Positions 33,142-42,053 of a stretch of 50,640 nt of DNA are shown here, piece after piece. The stretch is from the NCBI GenBank assembly GCA_017467185.1, contig JAFTSS010000031.1, positions 1 through 50,640 on the forward strand, read 5' to 3'. The stretch comes from Paludibacteraceae bacterium (GTDB lineage Bacteria > Bacteroidota > Bacteroidia > Bacteroidales > Paludibacteraceae). How positions within the stretch are numbered: the first letter of the stretch is position 1; every line of letters starts with the position of its first letter. The notes beneath the pieces are model-generated. The model searched no databases. It saw only the letters and a program-made list of their open reading frames with translations, and had not been told where the DNA came from. The translations under genes and the position numbers were made by a program.

Positions 33142-33149
33142 AATATATT

Positions 33150-34175
33150 ATGCATTCCTCATTCCTCATTTTATCGCCAAAGGCTCAAAAACCTTCGGTT
33201 CCTCATTCCTCATTTATAATATCTTGTCGCAACGAAATAAAAAATCTCCCTAATTTACTTGTATCAATAGAAAACCAAACATACAAGCCTAACGAAGTTA
33301 TATTTGTTGATGATAATTCAACCGATGAAACATATAATTTTTTAACACATTTTGCAAAAAAACACGACTATATAAAAGTAATAAAAAATACAGGAAAAGG
33401 TAAAAAATCAGCACTAATAGAAGCAGCAAAAATAGCAAAATCAGAATATCTAATGTTTACCGATGCCGATTGCATTCTTAATGAGAATCACTGCCAATTA
33501 GCATTAGAATACCTCAACAAAAACAATAGCGATATGCTACTTGGAGCTGTAGATATTACTGATGAAAAAGGTATTTTTAATATAATAGAAAAAATAGAAT
33601 TTGCTTCACTCCAAGCTGTTACAGCCTATACAGCCCTACTCAATAATCCAATTATGTGTAATGGAGCAAATCTTATAATACGTCGAACAATTTATTTAGA
33701 ATATATCAATAATATAAACACCTCTATTGCCTCTGGCGATGATATGTTTATGCTACATGCACTCAAAAAAAACAAAGCTAAAATAAATTATCTTTATAAT
33801 AGTAATTACTTAGTAAAAACCAAAGGTACAAATTCTCTTAAAAAATTCTTATTACAACGCACCCGCTGGGCTGCAAAATCAATAAACTACAAAGACATAA
33901 CAACAATATCAGTTGCCCTATTAGTAGTAATTATAAATATTTTTCTACTCATCTCCCTACTCCTTACTCCCTACTCCTTGCTCCTTATATTTTCAATTAT
34001 CATTATAATTGAAAATATAATAATGCTCCCTTATCTCATTAAATATAAACAATATAGAGTATTAAAATATTATCCAATAGTTTTTCCAATAATGGCAATT
34101 CTTTATCCTTTATATATACTAATTATTTTATTTTTAATACCATTTTACAAAAAAAACAACCCCCACTGGAAATAA
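33150..34175 (+). CDS. Family 2 glycosyltransferase, membrane-associated
   Basis: The 341-residue protein has a GT2 core: FIISCRNEIKNLPNLLVSIE, VDDNSTDET, FTDADC (DxD), and the QRTRWAAKS motif (QxxRW) of processive or membrane GT2 enzymes. Two or three C-terminal membrane helices follow. Donor and acceptor are unknown. The first 27 residues (MHSSFLILSPKAQKPSVPHS...) are written by CTCATTC heptamers and a repeat, and the LLTPYSLLLIFSI part of a membrane helix is written by CTCCTTA/CTCCCTA repeats. Confidence 0.85.
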   Translation: MHSSFLILSPKAQKPSVPHSSFIISCRNEIKNLPNLLVSIENQTYKPNEVIFVDDNSTDETYNFLTHFAKKHDYIKVIKNTGKGKKSALIEAAKIAKSEYLMFTDADCILNENHCQLALEYLNKNNSDMLLGAVDITDEKGIFNIIEKIEFASLQAVTAYTALLNNPIMCNGANLIIRRTIYLEYINNINTSIASGDDMFMLHALKKNKAKINYLYNSNYLVKTKGTNSLKKFLLQRTRWAAKSINYKDITTISVALLVVIINIFLLISLLLTPYSLLLIFSIIIIIENIIMLPYLIKYKQYRVLKYYPIVFPIMAILYPLYILIILFLIPFYKKNNPHWK

Positions 34176-34182
34176 TATTTTT

Positions 34183-34234
34183 TATAGCAACTATAATGAC
34201 TATAAAATCTATAGCAACTATAATAACTACAAAA
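34183..34234. repeat. TATAGnnnC 9-mer array (degenerate)
   Basis: TATAGCAACTATAATGAC-type units between the GT2 gene and its terminator. Confidence 0.7.
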
Positions 34235-34269
34235 AAAAGGTTGAACCTCAAATAAGGTTCAACCTTTTT
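34234..34269. terminator. Bidirectional terminator
   Basis: AAAGGTTGAACCT pairs with AGGTTCAACCTTT around CAAATA, with A/T runs. It ends the GT2 gene and the convergent lipoprotein gene. Confidence 0.85.
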
Positions 34270-34286
34270 CAATTATCAATTATTAA

Positions 34287-35963
34287 TTATTTACGTACAT
34301 TTGCAAATTCAACGTCAGTTTTAGCACGTTCTGCAAGTTTTTCACATTTAGAAGCTTCTGCAATATTTGCTTCATATTCAGCAGCATTGTTAGTACGAGC
34401 AGCAACAATAGCTTTCAAATAAGCAGTAACAGCATTTGGATTAGCAACATTTTCTAATGCTTTACGAGCAGCACCATTGTTTTTGTTAAGGATGTTTGCA
34501 AGAGCAGCATTGTTAGTAGCAGCAGCACCAAACAAGTCAGCAGCTTTTTTGTAATTACCTTTCAAAATAGCAATTGCACCATTAGCATAATCAAGATCTT
34601 TACCTACACCACCTGCTTTACCAAAGAATTCTTCAGCTTTAGCTATATCATTTTTAGCAAGAGCAATAAGACCATTGTTATAGTTTACATTTGGACAGTT
34701 AGGAGCCAATTCCAATGCTTTAGCAAAACAACGAGCAGCTTCTTCACATTTACCTTGAGCATAAAGAGCCATACCAAGGTTATTAAATGAACGATAATCA
34801 TTAGGATAAATTTCAGTAGCTTTAGTATAAATTTCAGCTTTAACAGCATTATCAGCTACCAATGTAGCAGCATAAAGAAGTTCTTCTACATTAAGTTGTT
34901 TTGCATCAACTTTAGCAAGAGAATCTATTTCCGCATCTGATTTACCAATTACATTAACTGTCAAAGTCATTTTTGAACGACGAAGTTCTGGAAGAATTTC
35001 TTCAGCAATAGCTTTATAAGCTACAGCAATATTTTTAATTTCTTGTTCACGTTGTTGTGGGTCAGTATACATAGAAAGCACACGAAGAATAACAGCTTTA
35101 TCTTCAATTGAAGAAGCTTCAACTAATTTTTGGAAACCATCCCAGTCTTCAGCAGTAAATTTAGAATCAATATTTACAGAAGCTTTCAATTTTTTCAACT
35201 CACGGTTGATATATTTAGAAGAAGCTTCGCCACGACGATTAGAAAGTTTTTCGTTCCAATCAAGTTCACCTTCTGGTGATGCGTATGAACTAATTTCAAG
35301 ACCTTTAAGTTCTTTATTTTCAGTTTCTACAGCATTTTTAATTGCTTTTGTCAAATTAACAATAGCTTCTGTTTTTTTCTCAGAACCACGAATATTTGAT
35401 TGGTTAACCAAGAATTTAATTTGAGCATCTGTAGTCTCTTCAATAATACGTTGGAACTTATCAGCTGTAATAGCAGGTTTCAAATCATCTGTACCAGCTT
35501 TTACTGTTACCATAAGTGGAGTGATATTTACACCTTCAAGAACTTTAATTGGTTCAAGTGTGTAATCTTTTTTACCATATTTACCAGCTGCTTCAAGTGT
35601 GATAACACCATTTTCCATACCTTCTACATAATCCCATGTAGCTGTTTGTGTATATTTACCACCTACTTTATAAGCAATAATAGTATTATTTTCTTTTACT
35701 TTTTCACCTTGATAATTAACTGCTTCTGCTTTATAAACTTTACCATCAGCAGTTGTCAATACAGGTGTTACTGTCATTGTCATTTTTTTACCAAAGTATT
35801 TTTCAGGAAAATTACCTTCAAATACTACTTCAATTTTGCCACCTTTATACTCCGCTGGATTTGGAGTAGCTTTAATACTGTCAATAAATTCTTTTGGTGG
35901 TTTACAACCAAAAAATGTAAGCACAACAAGTGCTAAAGTTAAAATTAACGATTTTCTTTTCAT
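34287..35963 (-). CDS. Lipoprotein with OmpA-like and TPR domains
   Basis: The 558-residue protein has a lipoprotein signal (MKRKSLILTLALVVLTFFGC, lipobox FFGC). Beta-rich N-terminal repeats come first. Residues 200-270 hold an OmpA-like peptidoglycan-binding domain (LEISSYASPEGELDWNEKLS then NRRGEASSKYI). The last 200 residues are TPR-like (NDYRSFNNLGMALYAQGKCE, EAARCFAKALELAPNCPNVN). It likely anchors the outer membrane to the cell wall and scaffolds other proteins. Codons are strongly biased towards frequent ones, suggesting high expression. A -7 box is about 80 bp upstream. Confidence 0.9.
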   Translation of the reverse strand: MKRKSLILTLALVVLTFFGCKPPKEFIDSIKATPNPAEYKGGKIEVVFEGNFPEKYFGKKMTMTVTPVLTTADGKVYKAEAVNYQGEKVKENNTIIAYKVGGKYTQTATWDYVEGMENGVITLEAAGKYGKKDYTLEPIKVLEGVNITPLMVTVKAGTDDLKPAITADKFQRIIEETTDAQIKFLVNQSNIRGSEKKTEAIVNLTKAIKNAVETENKELKGLEISSYASPEGELDWNEKLSNRRGEASSKYINRELKKLKASVNIDSKFTAEDWDGFQKLVEASSIEDKAVILRVLSMYTDPQQREQEIKNIAVAYKAIAEEILPELRRSKMTLTVNVIGKSDAEIDSLAKVDAKQLNVEELLYAATLVADNAVKAEIYTKATEIYPNDYRSFNNLGMALYAQGKCEEAARCFAKALELAPNCPNVNYNNGLIALAKNDIAKAEEFFGKAGGVGKDLDYANGAIAILKGNYKKAADLFGAAATNNAALANILNKNNGAARKALENVANPNAVTAYLKAIVAARTNNAAEYEANIAEASKCEKLAERAKTDVEFANVRK

Positions 35964-36043
35964 AATTAAAAAATATTAAGTTATTGATTATTATCTTATT
36001 ATGGTATATAAAAATGAATAGATACTAAAAATCATAATTCCTT

Positions 36044-36052
36044 GCAAATATA
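36044..36052 (-). promoter_or_regulatory. -7 box of the OmpA/TPR lipoprotein gene
   Basis: The minus strand reads TATATTTGC. Confidence 0.5.
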
Positions 36053-36156
36053 CAAATAAAAATTAAAATATTATTACTAAATTTGTAACAAAAATAATAC
36101 CAATGTTAAATTTTTATTTAATATGTTGATTTTTAATATTATAAGTATATAATTTT

Positions 36157-37134
36157 ATGAAATATTTATGTTTTATTAACATCTTAAAACTATGCAATTT
36201 TATTAAAAATATAACTGCATATATTTTATCAAGAATAACAAAAAAAGTACATATATATGGTAAACCTTCTTTTGCTTCTTTTGAATTATCTGCCCGTTGT
36301 AATCTCAATTGCCCTCAATGTGATGTAGGTAATAAACTCACTAATCGTAAAAACAATTTTCTTAATTATAATGAATATTGCAAAATAATAGATGAAATAG
36401 GAACTACAATGCTCGATGCTATTTTTTATTTTCAAGGTGAACCTTTATTAAATAAAAATTTTGCTAATTATATTTCATACGCTAAACAATACAATATTTA
36501 TACCATAACATCTACAAATGCTCAAATTATAAATAAAAATATTGCTCTTGATATTGTAAAATCAGGTCTTGACAGAATAATAATATCAATAGATGGCACC
36601 ACTCAAGAGGTTTATGAAAAATATCGTAAAGGTGGACTATTATCAAAATCTATTGAAGCTATTAAATTATTGAAAGAAGCAAAAACAGAATTAAATAGTA
36701 AAACTCCATGCATAGAAGCTCAATTTATAGTTTTTCGTTTTAATGAACATCAAATTGATGAATTTAAAAAATTGGCACCAGCATGGGGAGCTGATAAAAT
36801 TTCGATTAAATCGGCACAAATTCATTCACCAAATGAAAATTCTGAAATCATACCTACTATAAATAAATATAGTAGATACCACAAAATAAATGGAAAATGG
36901 AAAATTAAAAAAGATTATACTAAAGCATGTTTTCGTGCCTGGTATGGAATGGTCATTTCAGCCGATGGAAATATTTTACCATGTTGTTTTGATAAACAAG
37001 AAAAACATATTTATGGCAACACAAAAGAAGATAAAATCGAAAATATATGGAAAAACAAAAAATCAAAAAATTTTCGTAATATATTACTCAACAATCGCCA
37101 ATCAATAAATATATGCTGCAACTGCAACGAATAA
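36157..37134 (+). CDS. Radical SAM/SPASM-domain protein
   Basis: The 325-residue protein has SARCNLNCPQCDVG (C-x3-C-x2-C radical SAM cluster, about 47-60), FYFQGEPLLN, and a C-terminal SPASM region with seven or so cysteines (CFRAWYGMVISADGNILPCC ... ICCNCNE). Such enzymes modify peptides or cofactors using auxiliary Fe-S clusters. No precursor peptide gene is seen next to it. An N-terminal basic/hydrophobic stretch may peripherally associate with the membrane. Unusually low GC. Confidence 0.85.
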   Translation: MKYLCFINILKLCNFIKNITAYILSRITKKVHIYGKPSFASFELSARCNLNCPQCDVGNKLTNRKNNFLNYNEYCKIIDEIGTTMLDAIFYFQGEPLLNKNFANYISYAKQYNIYTITSTNAQIINKNIALDIVKSGLDRIIISIDGTTQEVYEKYRKGGLLSKSIEAIKLLKEAKTELNSKTPCIEAQFIVFRFNEHQIDEFKKLAPAWGADKISIKSAQIHSPNENSEIIPTINKYSRYHKINGKWKIKKDYTKACFRAWYGMVISADGNILPCCFDKQEKHIYGNTKEDKIENIWKNKKSKNFRNILLNNRQSINICCNCNE

Positions 37135-37500
37135 CTAACCTATAAACCATAAACTATAATATTAGATTTAATTTTTTTCTTTTAATAAAATAAAAAATGA
37201 TAATCAATATATGGTGTTGAAAATGTTAGTAACTATATTTATAATATTATTATTCAGAATTTTAAATATGTGAATTTAGTGTTGAAAAAAAACATAACAA
37301 TTTTATACCAATTGTGCATTGTTATTAGAAAACTTTTTTCATATATTTTTATTTTTTACAATTACAATACCATTCAAGAAATATTTATTATTATTTTTCC
37401 ACAACTATTCCACATCTTTGTTAATAACTTTTGTTAATAAAATAAAAGTAAAAAACTTTCAATTTTCAAATTTCACATTTCAACTTTTTTTTGTATCTTT
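37135..37500. other. Candidate chromosomal replication origin (oriC) region
   Basis: This 366-bp gap is very AT-rich and has no ORF. It contains TTTTCCACA (37395-37403), an exact TTWTNCACA DnaA-box match, TATTCCACA (37406-37414), and two TTTGTTAATAA units (37417-37427, 37430-37440) in tandem. Plus-strand base skew changes from C-rich to G-rich across it, and mnmG (classically origin-linked) follows. No single item is proof. Confidence 0.4.
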
Positions 37501-37502
37501 GT
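37494..37502 (+). promoter_or_regulatory. -7 box of mnmG
   Basis: TATCTTTGT ends 3 bp before the mnmG ATG, so transcripts may begin at or right by the start codon. Confidence 0.5.
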
Positions 37503-37505
37503 GCT

Positions 37506-39383
37506 ATGAATTTTCAATATGATGTTATTGTTATAGGAGCAGGACACGCAGGTTGTGAAGCAGCTTGCGCTTCGGCTAATATGGGTAGTAAGACTCTTCT
37601 TATTACTATGGATATGAACAAGATAGCTCAAATGTCTTGTAATCCTGCTGTAGGTGGTATTGCCAAAGGTCAAATTGTTCGTGAAATTGACGCTCTTGGT
37701 GGTTATATGGGTATTGTTACTGATATGACTGCTATTCAGTTTCGTATGCTTAATCGTAGTAAAGGTCCTGCTATGTGGAGTCCACGTAGTCAGTCTGATC
37801 GTATGCACTTTATTATGAAATGGCGCGAAATACTTGATGCTACTCCTAATCTTGATATTTGGCAAGACACTGTTACTCAGTTGATTATAGAAAATAATGT
37901 GGTAAAAGGTGTAACTACATCATTAGGTGTTGATTTTCAGGCTAATAGTGTTATTCTTACTGCTGGTACTTTTCTTAATGGTTTGATGCATATTGGTCGT
38001 ACTCAGATAGTTGGAGGTCGTATATCTGAGCCTTCTTCTTTTGGAGTTACTGAACAATTAAAAGGCTTAGGTTTTATTACCGACCGTATGAAAACTGGTA
38101 CACCTGTGCGTGTAAATGGTAATTCAATAGATTTCAGTAAGTTACAACGTCAAGATGGTGAAAATGATTTTCATAAATTCTCTTTTCTTGATTATAAACC
38201 ACGTCCACTTCCTCAACAACCATGTTGGATTACTTTTACATCTAATGATACTCATGAAATACTTCGCAGTGGACTGAAAGATTCTCCTTTATATAACGGA
38301 CAAATTCAAAGTATAGGTCCACGTTATTGTCCAAGTATTGAAACAAAAATTGTAACTTTTGCCGATAAAGATCAGCACCAATTATTTATAGAACCTGAAG
38401 GATATAATACACAAGAGTTTTATATAAATGGTTTTTCATCTTCTCTTCCTATGGATGTTCAATTTACTGCATTACGTACTGTTCCAGGATTAGAAAATAT
38501 GAAAGCCTATCGTCCAGGTTATGCTATAGAATATGATTTCTTCGACCCTACTCAACTCTATCATACTCTCGAAACTAAACTTGTAAAAAATCTCTTTTTT
38601 GCAGGTCAAGTTAATGGTACAACTGGTTATGAAGAGGCAGCTGGTCAAGGTCTCGTAGCTGGTGTTAATGCTCATATAAATTGTCATGGTGGCGAACCTT
38701 TTGTACTTCGTCGCGATGAAGCATATATTGGAGTATTGATTGATGATTTAGTTACAAAAGGTGTTGACGAACCATATCGTATGTTTACTTCACGTGCCGA
38801 ATATCGCATACTTCTTCGTCAAGATGATGCAGATATGCGTCTTACTGAAAAAGCTTATAAAATAGGTTTAGCTAAACGTAATAGATATGATTTAATGATT
38901 TCTAAACGTGAGGCTATATCTAATTTTATAGAGTTTACTCGTAATTATTCAGTTCGTCAAGAGGTAATAAACGATTTTCTTGTTTCTGTTGGTTCTACTC
39001 CAGCACGTCAAACTATGCGACTTTTCGATTTCTTATTACGTCCTCAATTAACTATAAATAATCTTTTAGATGTAATACCAGAACTCCGTCGTCAAACTGA
39101 TTATATAGAAGAATCACGTCGTGATGAAATTCTCGAAGCAGCTGAAATACTTATTAAATATTCCGGCTATATAGATCGTGAACGTATGGTAGCTGATAAA
39201 CTTCAACGACTCGATTATATAAATATTTCAGATAAATTCGATTACTCTACTATTCAATCACTCTCTACCGAAGCGCGACAAAAACTAAATAAAATACGAC
39301 CTCAAACAATAGGTCAAGCAAGCCGTATTCCAGGTATATCACCTAATGATATAAATGTTTTACTTGTAATGCTTGGTAGATAA
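37506..39383 (+). CDS. mnmG: tRNA uridine-5-carboxymethylaminomethyl modification enzyme MnmG
   Basis: The protein is about 625 residues, starting at ATG 37506 (MNFQYDVIVIGAGHAGCEAA). GAGHAG is the FAD dinucleotide-binding loop, and GTFLNGLMHIG and the IETKIVTFADK-region motifs are typical of the family. With MnmE it installs the xm5 group on U34 of several tRNAs. Length is normal. apt, uvrC and others follow on the same strand. A parS-like palindrome starts right after its stop. Confidence 0.98.
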   Translation: MNFQYDVIVIGAGHAGCEAACASANMGSKTLLITMDMNKIAQMSCNPAVGGIAKGQIVREIDALGGYMGIVTDMTAIQFRMLNRSKGPAMWSPRSQSDRMHFIMKWREILDATPNLDIWQDTVTQLIIENNVVKGVTTSLGVDFQANSVILTAGTFLNGLMHIGRTQIVGGRISEPSSFGVTEQLKGLGFITDRMKTGTPVRVNGNSIDFSKLQRQDGENDFHKFSFLDYKPRPLPQQPCWITFTSNDTHEILRSGLKDSPLYNGQIQSIGPRYCPSIETKIVTFADKDQHQLFIEPEGYNTQEFYINGFSSSLPMDVQFTALRTVPGLENMKAYRPGYAIEYDFFDPTQLYHTLETKLVKNLFFAGQVNGTTGYEEAAGQGLVAGVNAHINCHGGEPFVLRRDEAYIGVLIDDLVTKGVDEPYRMFTSRAEYRILLRQDDADMRLTEKAYKIGLAKRNRYDLMISKREAISNFIEFTRNYSVRQEVINDFLVSVGSTPARQTMRLFDFLLRPQLTINNLLDVIPELRRQTDYIEESRRDEILEAAEILIKYSGYIDRERMVADKLQRLDYINISDKFDYSTIQSLSTEARQKLNKIRPQTIGQASRIPGISPNDINVLLVMLGR

Positions 39384-39399
39384 TGTTCCACGTGGAACA
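39384..39399. promoter_or_regulatory. parS-like centromere site
   Basis: TGTTCCACGTGGAACA is a perfect 16-bp palindrome matching the ParB-binding parS consensus (TGTTNCACGTGNAACA). It starts one base after the mnmG stop. Confidence 0.7.
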
Positions 39400-39417
39400 G
39401 TTTAATAAAAAAATAAT

Positions 39418-39478
39418 TACTATAGCCACTATAACTTCTATAATTTCTATAGTATCTATAGTTACTATAGCTTCTATA
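39418..39478. repeat. TATAGnnnC 9-mer array
   Basis: Seven or so 9-bp units between mnmG and apt. An apt-frame ORF runs through them (TIATITSIISIVSIVTIASI), but this is not the real apt start. Confidence 0.9.
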
Positions 39479-39490
39479 AAAAAAACAACT

Positions 39491-40015
39491 ATGACAATCG
39501 AAGAAGTAAAATCAAACATCCGCGATATTGTGGATTTTCCTATTCCAGGAATTGTATTTAAGGATTTAACTACAGCATTCAAAAATCCTGATTGTATGAA
39601 ATTCTTTGAAGATGAAATGTATCGTCTTTACAAAGATAAAGGTATTACTAAAGTGGTAGGTATAGAATCTCGTGGTTTTATTATGGCTCCTATACTTGGT
39701 AATAAACTCGGCGTTGGATTTGTGCCTATTCGTAAAAAGGGTAAACTACCAGCTGATACAATTGAAATTTCTTATGGTAAAGAATATGGCGAAGATGTAA
39801 TACAAATTCATGCCGATTCTCTCGATAAAAACGACGTAGTTCTTATTCACGACGATCTTCTTGCAACTGGTGGTACAATGAAAGCTGCTTGTGATTTGGT
39901 TAAAAAATTTGGTGTAAAAAAGATTTATGTCAATTTCCTTGTTGAACTAGATTTCCTCGAAGGACGTAAAATGTTTGGTCCCGAAATCGAAGTAGAATCT
40001 CTATTACATTTTTAG
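39491..40015 (+). CDS. apt: Adenine phosphoribosyltransferase
   Basis: The protein is 174 residues, starting at ATG 39491 (MTIEEVKSNIRDIVDFPIPG), which matches the family's N-terminus. The in-frame start at 39383 would add 36 repeat-encoded residues and is rejected. VVGIESRGFIMAPILG and VVLIHDDLLATGGTMKAACD (PRPP-binding loop) are intact. It salvages adenine to AMP. The gene is flanked on both sides by 9-mer arrays. Confidence 0.97.
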   Translation: MTIEEVKSNIRDIVDFPIPGIVFKDLTTAFKNPDCMKFFEDEMYRLYKDKGITKVVGIESRGFIMAPILGNKLGVGFVPIRKKGKLPADTIEISYGKEYGEDVIQIHADSLDKNDVVLIHDDLLATGGTMKAACDLVKKFGVKKIYVNFLVELDFLEGRKMFGPEIEVESLLHF

Positions 40016-40027
40016 TAAAAAATAACT

Positions 40028-40108
40028 TATATAGTTTTCTATAGTTTCTTATAGCTACTATAGTCTCTATAGCTACTATAGTTTCTATAGTTTCTATAGT
40101 CTCTATCA
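40028..40108. repeat. TATAGnnnC 9-mer array
   Basis: Eight or so units between apt and uvrC, with a few bases left as the uvrC leader. Confidence 0.9.
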
Positions 40109-40120
40109 AATTTCACCTAC

Positions 40121-41929
40121 ATGAAAGATAACTTAAAACAGATTATTTCTGTCATGCCATCTACTCCTGGAGTATATCAATATTTCAATTCCGATGGTAA
40201 GATTATCTATGTAGGTAAAGCAAAAAATCTAAAACGTAGGGTTTCATCGTATTTTAATAAAGTTCACGATTCAGCAAAAACTAATATTTTGGTTAATAAT
40301 ATAGCTGATATAAAATACATTTGTGTAAACACCGAAGCCGATGCTCTACTTTTAGAAAATAATCTTATAAAAAAATATCAACCACGATATAATATTCTAT
40401 TGAAAGATGGAAAAACATACCCGTGGTTGTGTATAACAAAAGAGCCTTTTCCGCGTGTTTTTAAAACACGAAATGTTGTACGTGGTGCCGATTATTTCGG
40501 ACCTTATCCAAGTAGTTGGACTCTTGATTTACTGCTCGAACTTATTCGCGAACTCTACCCTATCCGCACTTGTAAGCATCCGTTGACTGAACAGGGAATA
40601 GCATTGCATAAATATGATGTTTGTTTACAGTATCATATTAAAAATTGTTTAGCACCATGTGTTGGTCGTCAGTCGCAAGAAGAATATGCAAAATTTATCG
40701 ATGAAATCCGTGAAATTGCTAAAGGTCGTTCGCATATTATCACTGATTATTTAATGCAACAAATGCAACAATTAGCATCGGAATATAAGTTCGAAGAAGC
40801 ACAAAAAATAAAAGAAAAGTACGATTTAATCGTAAAATATCAATCAAAAACTGTTATTACAACTACAAGTGATAACGATATAGATGTCTTTGGTTACGAC
40901 GAAGATGAGGCTTCGGCTTATATAAATATTCTTCGTATTGCTGGAGGTTCTGTAGTTCAAGGTTTTACTATTGAATACAAGAAAACGCTCGACGAACCAA
41001 AAGAAGAAATTCTTGCATTAGCAATTGTCGAATTGCGTGAGAGGTTTAAGAGTATATCGCGCGAGGTTATTGTGCCGTTTATGCCTGATATTGAGTTAGA
41101 TAAGATTAATTTCATTATACCTCAAAAAGGTGATAAGAAAAAACTCTTAGACCTTAGTACTCAGAATGTTAAGCAATATCGTGTTGATAAATATAAGCAG
41201 AGTGAAAAACTCAATCCCGAGCAACGGCAAGTACGATTGATGAAGGATATACAAGAGCGTTTGTATCTTGATAAATTACCTCAGCATATTGAATGTTTCG
41301 ATAATTCCAATATTTCTGGTAGCGATGCTGTGGCAGCCTGTGTAGTTTATAAAATGGCGAAACCATCGAAAAAAGATTATCGTAAGTATATAATAAAAAC
41401 TGTAGTTGGACCTGACGATTATGCTTCGATGGCTGAAGTTGTGTATCGTCGTTATAGTCGTATGATTGATGAGGACACTCCCCTACCCGACCTTATTCTC
41501 ACCGATGGTGGCAAGGGTCAGATGGAAGTTGTACGTAGAGTTGTCGAAGACCAATTAGGTTTGAATATTGCTATTGCTGGTTTAGCAAAAAATGATAAAC
41601 ACCATACATCGGAAGTATTGGTTGGATTTCCACCACGTTCAATAGGACTCAAACCTACCGACACATTGTTTAAATTTCTTGCTGGCATACAAGACGAAGT
41701 TCATCGTTTTGCCATCACTTTCCATCGTGATAAGCGTAGTAAGTCTCAAACGCGTTCCGAACTCGACAATATTGCTGGTGTAGGCGAAAAAACAAAAAAT
41801 TTACTATTAAAACACTTCAAATCGGTAAAACGAATCTCTTTGGCTTCCGAAACAGAACTTTCTGAAATAGTCGGAAAATCCAAAGCATCAGTTATTTACA
41901 CCCATTTTCACCCAAAAATGGAGCCTTGA
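40121..41929 (+). CDS. uvrC: Excinuclease ABC subunit C
   Basis: The 602-residue protein has an N-terminal GIY-YIG nuclease domain (TPGVYQYFNSDGKIIYVGKA), a UvrB-binding UVR motif (about residues 205-240, QLASEYKFEEAQKIKEKYD), the C-terminal RNase H-like nuclease (ECFDNSNISGSDAVAACVVY, LILTDGGKGQ) and a helix-hairpin-helix (LDNIAGVGEKTKNLLLKHF). It makes the dual incision in nucleotide excision repair with UvrB. Complete. Confidence 0.98.
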   Translation: MKDNLKQIISVMPSTPGVYQYFNSDGKIIYVGKAKNLKRRVSSYFNKVHDSAKTNILVNNIADIKYICVNTEADALLLENNLIKKYQPRYNILLKDGKTYPWLCITKEPFPRVFKTRNVVRGADYFGPYPSSWTLDLLLELIRELYPIRTCKHPLTEQGIALHKYDVCLQYHIKNCLAPCVGRQSQEEYAKFIDEIREIAKGRSHIITDYLMQQMQQLASEYKFEEAQKIKEKYDLIVKYQSKTVITTTSDNDIDVFGYDEDEASAYINILRIAGGSVVQGFTIEYKKTLDEPKEEILALAIVELRERFKSISREVIVPFMPDIELDKINFIIPQKGDKKKLLDLSTQNVKQYRVDKYKQSEKLNPEQRQVRLMKDIQERLYLDKLPQHIECFDNSNISGSDAVAACVVYKMAKPSKKDYRKYIIKTVVGPDDYASMAEVVYRRYSRMIDEDTPLPDLILTDGGKGQMEVVRRVVEDQLGLNIAIAGLAKNDKHHTSEVLVGFPPRSIGLKPTDTLFKFLAGIQDEVHRFAITFHRDKRSKSQTRSELDNIAGVGEKTKNLLLKHFKSVKRISLASETELSEIVGKSKASVIYTHFHPKMEP

Positions 41930-41953
41930 GAATCAAATATTTTACAAAAACTG

Positions 41954-42032
41954 TATAACTTATAGGATTTATAGCCACTATAGCCTCCTACTATAGCTAC
42001 TATAGTTTCTATAGTTACTATAGCTTCTATAA
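41954..42032. repeat. TATAGnnnC 9-mer array
   Basis: Seven or so units between uvrC and the transporter gene. Confidence 0.9.
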
Positions 42033-42053
42033 AAAAAATAAAAAATAAAAAAA

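Noticed and set aside
39383-39490. Extended start of apt at 39383, giving MFHVEQ... plus 30 repeat-like residues.
   Set aside because: The added residues are only the 9-mer repeat and the parS site; the family begins at MTIEEVK.
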